From positions 1 through 44,105 of IMG/VR virus record IMGVR_UViG_3300047319_001335: a stretch of 44,105 nucleotides of DNA; one strand, 5' to 3'. The notes under the pieces were generated by a model. That model had not been told where the DNA came from. It did not search any database and was given only the letters and a program-made list of their open reading frames with translations. A program made the position numbers and the translations under genes. Shown here piece after piece: positions 37,886 through 44,105 of this stretch. The first letter of the stretch is position 1. Each line of letters starts with the position of its first letter. The stretch comes from a virus.

Positions 37886-38212
37886 CTACCTTTCGGTGAA
37901 GGCGCGCAGGTCAGCGAGCCAGTTGATGCCCGTGTAGCCGAGGATGCCGGCGATGCGGGCGAGGGCGTGTCGGATGCCGGAGCGGTACCCGAGGTTCTCG
38001 TCGTGGCGTCGGTGCGCGGTGACGAGGCTGTCCGTGGATGGCCGGACCGGACCCGGGCCCGCGAGCTGTTCGGTCTCGATGCGCTCGATGTCGACGCGTG
38101 ATGCAGACACCGCGGCGTCGGCCTGATCGAGCTCCAGCAGGAGCAGCGGGATCAGGGTCTGGGCGAGGATGATCGCCTTGCCCTCGTCGAGGGTCTTGAG
38201 TCTGGTCGTCAA
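37886..38212 (-). CDS. Helical hypothetical protein
   Basis: 108 residues from TTG at 38212, which overlaps the upstream stop as TTGA. Helical stretch KTLDEGKAIILAQTLIPLLL then ELDQADAAVSASRVDIERIE; the second half is GIRHALARIAGILGYTGINW. No motif identified. Confidence 0.55.
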   Translation of the reverse strand: MTTRLKTLDEGKAIILAQTLIPLLLLELDQADAAVSASRVDIERIETEQLAGPGPVRPSTDSLVTAHRRHDENLGYRSGIRHALARIAGILGYTGINWLADLRAFTER

Positions 38213-38757
38213 TGTTCGACCTCCGTGTTGTGGTTGTCGCCGAGGCGCCCGCAGTCGTCGCAGGGCATCTCGTCGGATGGGATCAGGTGGTAGCTCGACG
38301 TGCGGGCCTGCTGGATCTGGACGATCTCGCCCGGAGCGCAGAACCGCAGCATTCCCCACCACCCGTGGGAGACCGACGGCCCGTAGGGCTTGCCGTCGCG
38401 GACCCGGCGGATGTGGCCGCCGTGGTCGCCCATGTACTGGCCCTTGAACCGGCGGACCAGCAACTGCCGGATGTCCCCGGTGCCCCTGCCCCTGATGACG
38501 ACGAGGCGTAGCTCGGGGGCGTACTGGGCCTGCGGGTCGTTGACCGAGCGGACGATGAACCAGAGGGCCCGGACGGGCACGCCCGACACGATGGCCGGGT
38601 GGCCGTTCTTGGGCCCGAGCTTCACGATCTTGTCGCCGCGCTTGCGGGCCACCTCGAGCGCCGCCTGCCGGACGAGCGCCTCGTCGTAGGTGAAGATCCC
38701 CGGCAGGACCACGGCCGCGCCGTCGACGTGACCGAGGACCCGGTGGAAGCTACTCAC
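38209..38757 (-). CDS. Hypothetical protein with C-terminal Cys knuckle
   Basis: 182 residues, GTG start. Core strands LRLVVIRGRGTGDIRQLLVR and RFCAPGEIVQIQQARTSSYH; the end MPCDDCGRLGDNHNTEVEH holds a CxxC. Function unknown. Confidence 0.55.
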   Translation of the reverse strand: MSSFHRVLGHVDGAAVVLPGIFTYDEALVRQAALEVARKRGDKIVKLGPKNGHPAIVSGVPVRALWFIVRSVNDPQAQYAPELRLVVIRGRGTGDIRQLLVRRFKGQYMGDHGGHIRRVRDGKPYGPSVSHGWWGMLRFCAPGEIVQIQQARTSSYHLIPSDEMPCDDCGRLGDNHNTEVEH

Positions 38758-38977
38758 CGGAGGCGCCCTCGCCGGACGGGCTCAGGGCGGAGACCTCGTC
38801 GCTGTCGACGGTGGGCAGCTCCTCGTCCGACCGCGCGGCGGCGATGGCCTCGCCGATGTCGCGCATGGGACGGTGGTCGCCCACGAATTCGTAGGCCTGC
38901 CCGTCCTCGCCGCGGCCGAAGCCGTAGCCGATGGTGGACCACGCCGGGATCGAGACCCGGTGGACGGTGATGATCAT
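38750..38977 (-). CDS. Small hypothetical protein
   Basis: 75 residues from ATG at 38977 overlapping the upstream stop. MIITVHRVSIPAWSTIGYGF is beta-like, with an acidic, Ser-rich tail. Function unknown. Confidence 0.5.
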   Translation of the reverse strand: MIITVHRVSIPAWSTIGYGFGRGEDGQAYEFVGDHRPMRDIGEAIAAARSDEELPTVDSDEVSALSPSGEGASGE

Positions 38978-39270
38978 CGCTTGAGATCCTCCAGTGCGGC
39001 GTTGCGCGCCGCGTCGTAGGCCTGTTCGGTGGTGTCGTAGGCCTGCCACTGGCCGTGGGTCCGGACGCTGCCGTCGGCCGAGTCGAACACCCGCACCGTG
39101 TACAGGCGCGGGTGCTCGTCGTCCTGCTGCTCGCTGGTGATGAAGAACGTCCGGGTGGTGCCGGTCCACGTGTGGGGCAGGACCCGGCTGCCGAAGCCGC
39201 GCATCGTCGCCGGGTCGAAGAAGTGGCCGCCGGCCGCCCTGTTCATGCGCTTGATCTCCGTGATGAGCAT
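38974..39270 (-). CDS. Small conserved-type phage protein
   Basis: 98 residues. MLITEIKRMNRAAGGHFFDP, MRGFGSRVLPHTWTGTTRTF and QWQAYDTTEQAYDAARNAAL match a recurrent actinophage small-protein layout (an F-F-D-P segment, then a T-Y stretch). The role is unknown. Overlaps neighbours by TGATG and ATGA junctions. Confidence 0.6.
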   Translation of the reverse strand: MLITEIKRMNRAAGGHFFDPATMRGFGSRVLPHTWTGTTRTFFITSEQQDDEHPRLYTVRVFDSADGSVRTHGQWQAYDTTEQAYDAARNAALEDLKR

Positions 39271-39431
39271 CAGCGGTAGACCGGCCGCCGCCGGAGCGAC
39301 CCGACCTTGCCCGGGCCGAACGAGCACCCGGGCGCGTGCGGCCGCGAGAAGATCTGCTCGCACTCGCGGCAGCGACCGGTCCGGTCGAGGTCGCCCGGGT
39401 TGACCCACTCGTATTCGAGCTTCGACTTCAC
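39270..39431 (-). CDS. 53-residue Cys-rich peptide
   Basis: GTG start at 39431, five bases before the upstream stop region; a CTG overlapping that stop is another possibility. RTGRCRECEQIFSRPHAPGC is a four-element zinc-binding pattern, and the tail is basic. Function unknown. Confidence 0.5.
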   Translation of the reverse strand: MKSKLEYEWVNPGDLDRTGRCRECEQIFSRPHAPGCSFGPGKVGSLRRRPVYR

Positions 39432-39433
39432 GG

Positions 39434-39721
39434 TCAGGCCTCCTTCGGGACGAGGGGGCAGCCGCGGGTGAAGTGGGCGTTGACGACCCGCTCGCCGTTG
39501 GCGAATTCCTGCTGCCCGAACCGGATGCGCTCGACGATGTCGTCGAGGCTGTCCCGCTGGAAGTGATCGGCGGCCTCGCGACTGGCGCCTGCCACTCCGG
39601 CATCGGTGTGCGCCTTCTCGATCAGCTTCGCGAGGTCGCGGCTGGCGATGAAGGCTTGGAGGTAGACGGACTCCTTGCCGTCCCGGTAGGCCTTGTGGGC
39701 CGGGCTCTTGCAGGTCTTCAT
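39434..39721 (-). CDS. Helical hypothetical protein
   Basis: 95 residues with SVYLQAFIASRDLAKLIEKA and FQRDSLDDIVERIRFGQQEF. Cys near both ends (KTCKSP, RGCPLV). Function unknown. ATGA overlap with the SprT-like gene upstream. Confidence 0.55.
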   Translation of the reverse strand: MKTCKSPAHKAYRDGKESVYLQAFIASRDLAKLIEKAHTDAGVAGASREAADHFQRDSLDDIVERIRFGQQEFANGERVVNAHFTRGCPLVPKEA

Positions 39722-40263
39722 GACTTGGCCTTTCTGGCGCGTCTCTGCGCCGCGGTGAATGAACGGGTCTGGTTGGTGCGGGCCTTGTGGAGGGTGACGG
39801 TGCCCTCGATGACGGCGAGGCGGTACAGCTCGTCCCAGAAGACCTCGTCGTGCCCGTGGCCCTCGGTGCGGGCGTGCGCGATCTCATGGAGCAGGACGCG
39901 GTGCTGGTCGATGGGGTTGGTCCCGGCCTCGACGGTGATGGAGCCGTGCGGCCAGACGTTGCGGTACCGGCCCGAGCTGGTCTCACGCGCCCGGGGATGC
40001 CAGACGACGAGCGGCTGGTAGAGGTGATCGCCGAGGTGCTTCGCGACGAGCCGCTTGGCCCACGCGGGCACCGGGCCCCGCCACTTGCCAGCCTCGACCT
40101 TGCGGGCCCGCTCGCGCTGGATCCGGGCCCGCTCGCGCTCAATGCGCCCGGGGGCGATCTCGTCGACGAGGGCGCGCAGGGCGGTGGAGTTGGTGGACGT
40201 GGTGTTCGACAGGAGCGCGACCGCGGCCCTGAGCAGGCGGTCGCCGTCGGTCTTGGTGGTCAT
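39718..40263 (-). CDS. SprT/WLM-like zinc metallopeptidase
   Basis: 181 residues. The zinc site is HRVLLHEIAHARTEGHGHDE: HEIAH (126-130) with later His136/His138, then VFWDELYRLA. This HExxH ... H pattern is that of SprT-like and WLM proteases. Cellular members (Spartan, Wss1) digest proteins crosslinked to DNA. The Arg-rich N-terminal helix may bind nucleic acid. It is the first gene behind the second promoter candidate and lies in the same operon as the topo VI-A-like protein. Whether it cleaves a protein-DNA crosslink here is inferred from family alone. Confidence 0.72.
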   Translation of the reverse strand: MTTKTDGDRLLRAAVALLSNTTSTNSTALRALVDEIAPGRIERERARIQRERARKVEAGKWRGPVPAWAKRLVAKHLGDHLYQPLVVWHPRARETSSGRYRNVWPHGSITVEAGTNPIDQHRVLLHEIAHARTEGHGHDEVFWDELYRLAVIEGTVTLHKARTNQTRSFTAAQRRARKAKS

Positions 40264-40301
40264 AGGCCGCGTGTGGCCCTCCGTGCTGGGGTTGGGTGGT
40301 G

Positions 40302-40320
40302 ATGATACGACGTGGGGAAT
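40302..40320 (-). promoter_or_regulatory. Putative leftward phage promoter, copy 2
   Basis: On the minus strand: AATTCCCCACGTCGTATCAT. It shares TTCCCCACGT with the site at 34141-34164, with a -10-like hexamer two bases later in both (TATCAT here, TACGAT there). It lies in the gap before the SprT-like gene. GGGG-CAATT-CCCC just upstream forms a small hairpin. Confidence 0.55.
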
Positions 40321-40327
40321 TGCCCCT

Positions 40328-40870
40328 CTACCCTACGGGGGCGACCAGCCGCTTCCAGAGCTTCGACCAGCGGTCGATCTGGGCGTTGACCCCGGCGATG
40401 TCCGGGTCCTCGTAGTTGCCGCCGTCGCGGGCATAGGCGAGATCCTCGCCCGCCCGGTCGAGGGCCTCGATGATGTCCGCTCGGACCTGTGGGTCGTTGA
40501 GGTCGATGACGGGGTCTCCTGTTTCGGTGACGGTGAAGCCCGAGGCCCGGAGGGCTTCGAGGATCTGGTCGGCGGTGGCGACGTTCTCGTCGGTGACCTC
40601 GTCGTCCCCGGCGAGAACGCAGGCGATCACGTCCCCGGGCTCGGGGTGCATCTCGGTCGGCTGCTTGGGCCGGGGCATGAAGGTGGCGAACGGTGCGCCT
40701 GTTGGCGAGCCGTAGTGGCCGTTGCCGCGGAGCGGCTCGTGGGTGTCGGACGTGTACACCTCGGTGCGGACGCGGAAGCGGTCGGCCGCCACCTGCGCCC
40801 ACTCGCGAGCCTCGTCCTCCTTGGCGAACGACTCGGGGCCCGTGGGCGACCCCTCGACGTAGTAGCGCAT
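40328..40870 (-). CDS. Hypothetical protein
   Basis: 180 residues. An N-terminal module (MRYYVEGSPTGPESFAKEDE, AREWAQVAADRFRVRTEVYT) is followed by an acidic stretch and DAIIEALDRAGEDLAYARDG-like helices (IIEALDRAGEDLAYARDGGN). Function unknown. It is the last gene before the promoter-bearing gap. Confidence 0.55.
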   Translation of the reverse strand: MRYYVEGSPTGPESFAKEDEAREWAQVAADRFRVRTEVYTSDTHEPLRGNGHYGSPTGAPFATFMPRPKQPTEMHPEPGDVIACVLAGDDEVTDENVATADQILEALRASGFTVTETGDPVIDLNDPQVRADIIEALDRAGEDLAYARDGGNYEDPDIAGVNAQIDRWSKLWKRLVAPVG

Positions 40871-41046
40871 CAGCGCGCCTCCTTGAGCTTCGTGGTGGTG
40901 ACGGTGAACAGGGCGACGCGTTCGCCGCAGTCGGCGCACTTGCGGTTCAGGCCGTCACCGGCTGGCTTGGTGCGCGTGACGGGATGCTCGAAGACCAGCG
41001 GCGGATCGTGCCGCCACTGGCCGTGCGTCTTCGTCTCGTAGGGCAT
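40870..41046 (-). CDS. 58-residue zinc-knuckle peptide
   Basis: ATG at 41046 overlaps the upstream stop (TGATG). KCADCGERVALFTVTTTKLK carries a CxxC with few other features. Function unknown. Confidence 0.5.
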   Translation of the reverse strand: MPYETKTHGQWRHDPPLVFEHPVTRTKPAGDGLNRKCADCGERVALFTVTTTKLKEAR

Positions 41047-42038
41047 CAGATCCTTCCTGCACAGATCGGGCCGATGCCCGCTGCGATGCTCTTCTCGTCG
41101 GTCAGGACACGGCCGCAGACGCAGCACATGCCGTAGAGATCCCCGAACGCCTTCGCGTCTTCGAGGGTCAGGCGCTGATCAGGGCGGAGCCGGTTGACGG
41201 CACCGGGCGTGAAGACGAACGTCCCGGGGCGTCCGGGCTCGTCGACGTGGAGCCGCTTGGCGTAGGGGTGGCCGCTGGTCTGGCTGGTCTGGACCTTCCA
41301 GATGACTCCGTCGGCAGTCCGGTAGATGCCGTCCTCGACGCGGCCCACGGGCGCTGGGGCCGGTCGTTGTGGCGCCAGTCGAGGAGCTTCTGGCGTCGCG
41401 GGTCGCGCACTGTGGGCCTCCTTGGTCGTGTACCCTCCCGGCTCCACGGTCGGGTTTGGCATGGCTAGGCTTGGCGTGGTCCGGTCAGGTCGCGTCGGGT
41501 TCGGCGCGGCAGGGCGGGGCAGGGTATGGCGCAGGTACTCCTCGTCCGCGAACAGCTCGCGGGCGAGGGCCTGCTCTTCCACTCGCGCGAGGTCTCGCGC
41601 CTTGCCGGTGAGCAGGGCGTCGACTTGTCGCTCGGTGAGCTTCAGCCACTTCGTGCCCCACGCTTGGCTTGCCTTGATGTCGAGCGGGAGGCCCCACGTG
41701 CCGGTGTAGCCGGACACGTACTGGATCGCCTCGTCGTGGCGGCGCTTCGCCTCGGTGTCGGCCTTGTGACCGGCTTCCTTGGCGTCGAGCACCTTCTGCT
41801 TGGCAGCTTCGGCCTCGGCCTCGCGGGCCTCGCGCTTGCGCTGCATCTCGGCTGCTGCTTCGTGCTGGGCAGCCCATGAGGCCTCCAGCTCAGCCTGTGA
41901 CCATTCCCGGGGCTTGGTGGCGCCGTCAGCCCACGTGTCCGCGATGTGGAGGTAGGCCTGACCGCGGAACGCGAACGGGTAGTCGGGACCAGCCTGCGCG
42001 AGCGGTACCCGCGCCGGCAGTGATGATCGGCGCGCCAT
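41046..42038 (-). CDS. Coiled-coil protein with DUF6011-like C-terminus
   Basis: 330 residues from ATG at 42038. N-terminal helical region rich in Glu/Ala/Lys (AAEMQRKREAREAEAEAAKQ, KVLDAKEAGHKADTEAKRRH) is a coiled coil; a Pro/Ala-rich linker follows, then GDLYGMCCVCGRVLTDEKSI and AAGIGPICAGRI, a pattern I recognise as DUF6011-like (CGR-x-LTD ... GIGP-x-C). The family is widespread in actinophages with no known function. The Cys cluster implies zinc binding. Confidence 0.6.
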   Translation of the reverse strand: MARRSSLPARVPLAQAGPDYPFAFRGQAYLHIADTWADGATKPREWSQAELEASWAAQHEAAAEMQRKREAREAEAEAAKQKVLDAKEAGHKADTEAKRRHDEAIQYVSGYTGTWGLPLDIKASQAWGTKWLKLTERQVDALLTGKARDLARVEEQALARELFADEEYLRHTLPRPAAPNPTRPDRTTPSLAMPNPTVEPGGYTTKEAHSARPATPEAPRLAPQRPAPAPVGRVEDGIYRTADGVIWKVQTSQTSGHPYAKRLHVDEPGRPGTFVFTPGAVNRLRPDQRLTLEDAKAFGDLYGMCCVCGRVLTDEKSIAAGIGPICAGRI

Positions 42039-42532
42039 CAGAAGCACGTGGCGCAGGTGCAGTGCGCGCGCTTGCCGCTCTCGCACCGCGGGCTGGCGTC
42101 ATGGCTCGGGCCGAAGCCCGTGCCGATCTGCTCGCACATCGGGCAGCCCTCGACGGTCTTCCGGCGGGGGTGCTGGCCGGGGAACGCGTGGTTCATGCCG
42201 CACTCGCCGCAGTAGTGGGCGTCCGACCAGTCGTCGGTCTCGGGGTCGATGCCGCAGTCGTCCTCGCATTCGCGGGTCGCGGTGAAGCGACCCGACTCAA
42301 GCGTCTGGGTGAGGGTTGGGTCGGAGCGGTCGCCGCCCGACGAGATGTTGATCAGCCACGTGCCAAGCAGCAGGATCTGGTCGTCGTCGAGCGCGATGGA
42401 GGCGAGGCTGGTGCCTGCCTCGTTCGCGATGTGGAACCGGATGACAGGCGACTCCTCGTCGGCGATGACGAGGAGGTTCTTCTGGGGCTCGCGGCCTGAT
42501 GGCAGGCCGGACAGCTTCACGTTGAAGTGCAT
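42038..42532 (-). CDS. Cys-rich zinc-binding hypothetical protein
   Basis: 164 residues. N-terminal beta part (MHFNVKLSGLPSGREPQKNL, IRFHIANEAGTSLASIALDD), then a Cys-rich C-terminus: CEDDCGID, HYCGECGMNHAFPGQHP, GCPMCEQIGTG and AHCTCATCF. At least two zinc sites. Function unknown. Confidence 0.6.
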   Translation of the reverse strand: MHFNVKLSGLPSGREPQKNLLVIADEESPVIRFHIANEAGTSLASIALDDDQILLLGTWLINISSGGDRSDPTLTQTLESGRFTATRECEDDCGIDPETDDWSDAHYCGECGMNHAFPGQHPRRKTVEGCPMCEQIGTGFGPSHDASPRCESGKRAHCTCATCF

Positions 42533-42735
42533 CAGCGGGGATCCTCCGGTCGCGCGACGCCGTGCATCGGCTCGTCGACGTTCTCGCACTGGGCGTCAGG
42601 GTTGAGGTGGAGCGTGACGAGGGGCTCCTCGTCGTCGCCCCGGAACAGGAGCAGGGTCGGGTCGTTCGCGACCTCGGGCTCCTGCATGACGGTGATGACG
42701 TAGGCGACGCCATCGACGGTGAAGGTGAGGTTCAT
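42532..42735 (-). CDS. Small beta-rich protein
   Basis: 67 residues: MNLTFTVDGVAYVITVMQEP and LLFRGDDEEPLVTLHLNPDA resemble the N-terminal beta part of the next gene. The two may be related by duplication, which is a weak visual judgement. ATGA overlap upstream. Function unknown. Confidence 0.5.
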   Translation of the reverse strand: MNLTFTVDGVAYVITVMQEPEVANDPTLLLFRGDDEEPLVTLHLNPDAQCENVDEPMHGVARPEDPR

Positions 42736-42998
42736 GAGCGCGGATCCTTCCGGGGCTTGAGGCTGCCGTCGGTGTCGAACCGGGGCAGGTCGATGTAGAT
42801 CGCGCCGGTCGCGGCGTACTGAAACCGGCCGCGGTCGAACCGCGGGTTGGCGGCGCCCAGCGCGTCGCACAGCGTGCGGATGTCCATCTCCCACTGGGAG
42901 TACAGGACGCGCCACCGGGCTTCGTCGGGGAATTGCTCGGGCGTGGGCTTCGTGGTCGCGAAGACCTGTTCGAGTAGCTCGTAATCCTTGCGGGTCAT
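42732..42998 (-). CDS. Small phage protein of recurrent type
   Basis: 88 residues; ATG with AAGGAGTCCGC upstream. MTRKDYELLEQVFATTKPTP and WRVLYSQWEMDIRTLCDALG fit small actinophage proteins with an MTRKDY start. Function unknown. Confidence 0.6.
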   Translation of the reverse strand: MTRKDYELLEQVFATTKPTPEQFPDEARWRVLYSQWEMDIRTLCDALGAANPRFDRGRFQYAATGAIYIDLPRFDTDGSLKPRKDPRS

Positions 42999-43097
42999 GG
43001 TGCGGACTCCTTGGTTCCTGCTCTGGGTTGCCGGATGGCACCCGTGACTGCCTGCCGACCGTGAGGGCCGATGGCAGTCGTGGGGGTCACATGGCCT
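42999..43097 (-). promoter_or_regulatory. Gap with shared leader repeat and hairpin
   Basis: This 99-base gap contains GGACTCCTTGGTTCCTGCT (43004-43022), repeated exactly at 43536-43554 before another gene. It also has GACTGCC / GGCAGTC arms at 43046-43052 and 43073-43079. A CCCCACG tract near 43083 recalls the promoter motif but lacks the -10 match. It is probably a regulatory leader. Confidence 0.45.
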
Positions 43098-43328
43098 CTA
43101 CCTTGTGGTGCTGGTTTGGATCTGGACCAGCGTCCCGCCGTTGGGCGGCACGGCGATCTGGGCGGCCCGGTTGAAGTAGGGGTCGCGCAGGCCGTCGAGC
43201 GCGACCTGTGCCGCGTAGCGGCCGCCGGTGATGACGGTGCCGGTGGTCCCGGGCTCGGCGTACTGGCCTGCCCCGATGTGCATCTGGACGAGCAGGACGA
43301 CGCGGTCGCCCTTGCGGAGGGTTGGCAT
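43098..43328 (-). CDS. Small SH3-like hypothetical protein
   Basis: 76 residues. MPTLRKGDRVVLLVQMHIGA and PGTTGTVITGGRYAAQVALD suggest a small beta-barrel of the DUF4314-like type (K-G-D-R-V ... P-G-T-x-G-T-V). Function unknown. Confidence 0.6.
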   Translation of the reverse strand: MPTLRKGDRVVLLVQMHIGAGQYAEPGTTGTVITGGRYAAQVALDGLRDPYFNRAAQIAVPPNGGTLVQIQTSTTR

Positions 43329-43331
43329 CGG

Positions 43332-43532
43332 TCAGCGCGCCTTCTCGGCGACCCGGACCCGCACTGCCGTGGCAGGCAGCCCGCTGCGGGCGTAGGACTC
43401 GACCAGCGCCCCTCGGGCGCGCTCGTCGGCTTCCTCGCGCACCTCGGCCGCCGACGCGGTGCCGTAGTTCATCTCGTACTCGTCGCGGTCGACGTCGACG
43501 ATGAGGACGATCCGGACGCGGAGCTTGTTCAT
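43332..43532 (-). CDS. Small alpha/beta hypothetical protein
   Basis: 66 residues; ATG with AAGGAGTCCGCC upstream. MNKLRVRIVLIVDVDRDEYE and the helix AAEVREEADERARGALVESY point to a compact fold. Function unknown. Confidence 0.55.
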   Translation of the reverse strand: MNKLRVRIVLIVDVDRDEYEMNYGTASAAEVREEADERARGALVESYARSGLPATAVRVRVAEKAR

Positions 43533-43535
43533 GGC

Positions 43536-43554
43536 GGACTCCTTGGTTCCTGCT
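43536..43554 (-). repeat. 19-base leader repeat (copy at 43004-43022)
   Basis: GGACTCCTTGGTTCCTGCT lies just upstream of two small genes. On the minus strand it contains AAGGAGTCC, the ribosome site, plus ten conserved bases upstream of it. This suggests a duplicated leader or coordinated translation control. Confidence 0.75.
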
Positions 43555-43575
43555 GCGTTGGCTGGGTGCCACGCT

Positions 43576-43600
43576 CCTCTGGCTCCGGTGGAGGCAGAGG
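43576..43600 (-). terminator. Near-perfect hairpin in a gene gap
   Basis: CCTCTG-g-CTCC pairs with GGAG-g-CAGAGG around a 3-base loop, in the 87-base gap after the gene ending at 43620. No T-run follows. It may be a terminator-like or protein-binding site. Confidence 0.5.
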
Positions 43601-43619
43601 GCCGGGGCGGCCCGGGTGG

Positions 43620-44105
43620 TCAGTCGATGACCGCGAGGAGGGATGCGAGGTTCGGGAACGCGTTGCCGTAGACAGCCGCCCAGCCGATCTCGTCGCGAGG
43701 GGTCAGGGCGAGGAACCGGCGGAACCGGGCGATGCCGGTCTCGTTGCGCCCGCCGTTGACCTTGTCCGACCAGAGGCCCACGTGCAGGGTCGCGCACGGG
43801 ATGATCGTGTCCGAGTGGAGCGAGGTGGCCCGGACGTTGAGGCTCTTGGGGTAGCGGGCGACGGCCGCGTCGCGCTCCTCGACGCTGTTGAAGTAGGCGC
43901 TGACGCTCACGCGCCCCGGCAGGCCGTTCTGGTAGCTCGCCTCGATCCACCACACGTTGCGGTGCGGCGTGCCCCAGCGGGTCGTGTCGTCGTCGTTGTC
44001 GCTGTCGTACTCGGGGATGCGCTGGATCCCGTCGGCGGTGGCGCCGAGGATGTCGATGTGGTCGTCGCCCGTCTCGTGGCTCACGACGGTCACGTCGAGC
44101 TGGCC
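43620..44105 (-). CDS. Hypothetical protein, possibly truncated by the window edge
   Basis: The frame is open to the edge, giving 161 visible residues; a GTG at 44093 without a ribosome site would give 157. VTVVSHETGDDHIDILGATA, RNVWWIEASYQNGLPGRVSV and RFLALTPRDEIGWAAVYGNA indicate a folded alpha/beta protein. Such proteins are common in actinophage early regions, function unknown. Confidence 0.55.
   Translation of the reverse strand, partial: GQLDVTVVSHETGDDHIDILGATADGIQRIPEYDSDNDDDTTRWGTPHRNVWWIEASYQNGLPGRVSVSAYFNSVEERDAAVARYPKSLNVRATSLHSDTIIPCATLHVGLWSDKVNGGRNETGIARFRRFLALTPRDEIGWAAVYGNAFPNLASLLAVID

Noticed and set aside
43070-43095. Third copy of the CCCCACG promoter motif
   Set aside because: It shares only CCCCACG and lacks a TA-x-x-A-T hexamer at the same spacing, so it is not counted as a copy.
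1-44105. tRNA, integrase or attachment sites
   Set aside because: No cloverleaf with a TTCGA-type arm, no tyrosine or serine integrase motif and no long terminal direct repeat was seen; the three HNH genes do not by themselves show integration.

Overview
The window is a piece of a tailed, siphovirus-like phage or prophage genome with high GC content (estimated by eye at roughly two thirds). The coding style fits a phage of an actinobacterium or another high-GC host: GTG and TTG starts are frequent, ATGA/TGATG/GTGA/TTGA start-stop overlaps are nearly universal, and there are many very small zinc-binding proteins. No host gene, tRNA, rRNA, CRISPR array or integrase is visible. Terminase, portal, protease and capsid genes must lie to the left of the window.

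Plus strand, 1-19,471 (late genes). The order is: a glycine-rich appendage protein with a lectin-like end, head-tail connector genes, an HK97-gp10-like tail completion protein, a tail terminator, the probable major tail protein, and a tail assembly chaperone pair joined by a canonical -1 slippery site. A 2000-residue tape measure protein, two related baseplate-hub proteins and a beta-rich minor tail protein follow, then a run of small membrane proteins including a holin candidate. An HNH endonuclease gene sits on the opposite strand between the tail terminator and the major tail protein.

Minus strand, 19,430-44,105 (early/middle genes, transcribed leftwards). From right to left: about 25 small genes, many with Cys pairs; a SprT-like metallopeptidase; a Spo11/topoisomerase VI-A-like protein; a secreted helical protein followed by a strong terminator; a UvrD-like helicase; a Cas4/RecB-like nuclease; an ERF-type annealing protein; a PrimPol-like primase; a RepA-like hexameric helicase; a repeat-rich gap that could be an origin; two HNH genes; a C39-like cysteine peptidase; a RusA-like resolvase; and a secreted RlpA-like double-psi barrel protein. 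Together these make a fairly complete recombination-dependent replication set (primase, two helicases, exonuclease, annealing protein, resolvase). Two intergenic gaps about 6 kb apart share a 10-base motif with a -10-like hexamer at identical spacing, and probably mark phage promoters.

The most unusual observation is inside the tape measure protein. Residues about 740-828 look like an HPr phosphocarrier domain with the phosphorylatable His and its Arg partner kept. It lies within a block of about 750 residues that also carries modules normally seen in phage polyvalent proteins. All function calls come from reading motifs by eye; no database search was run.
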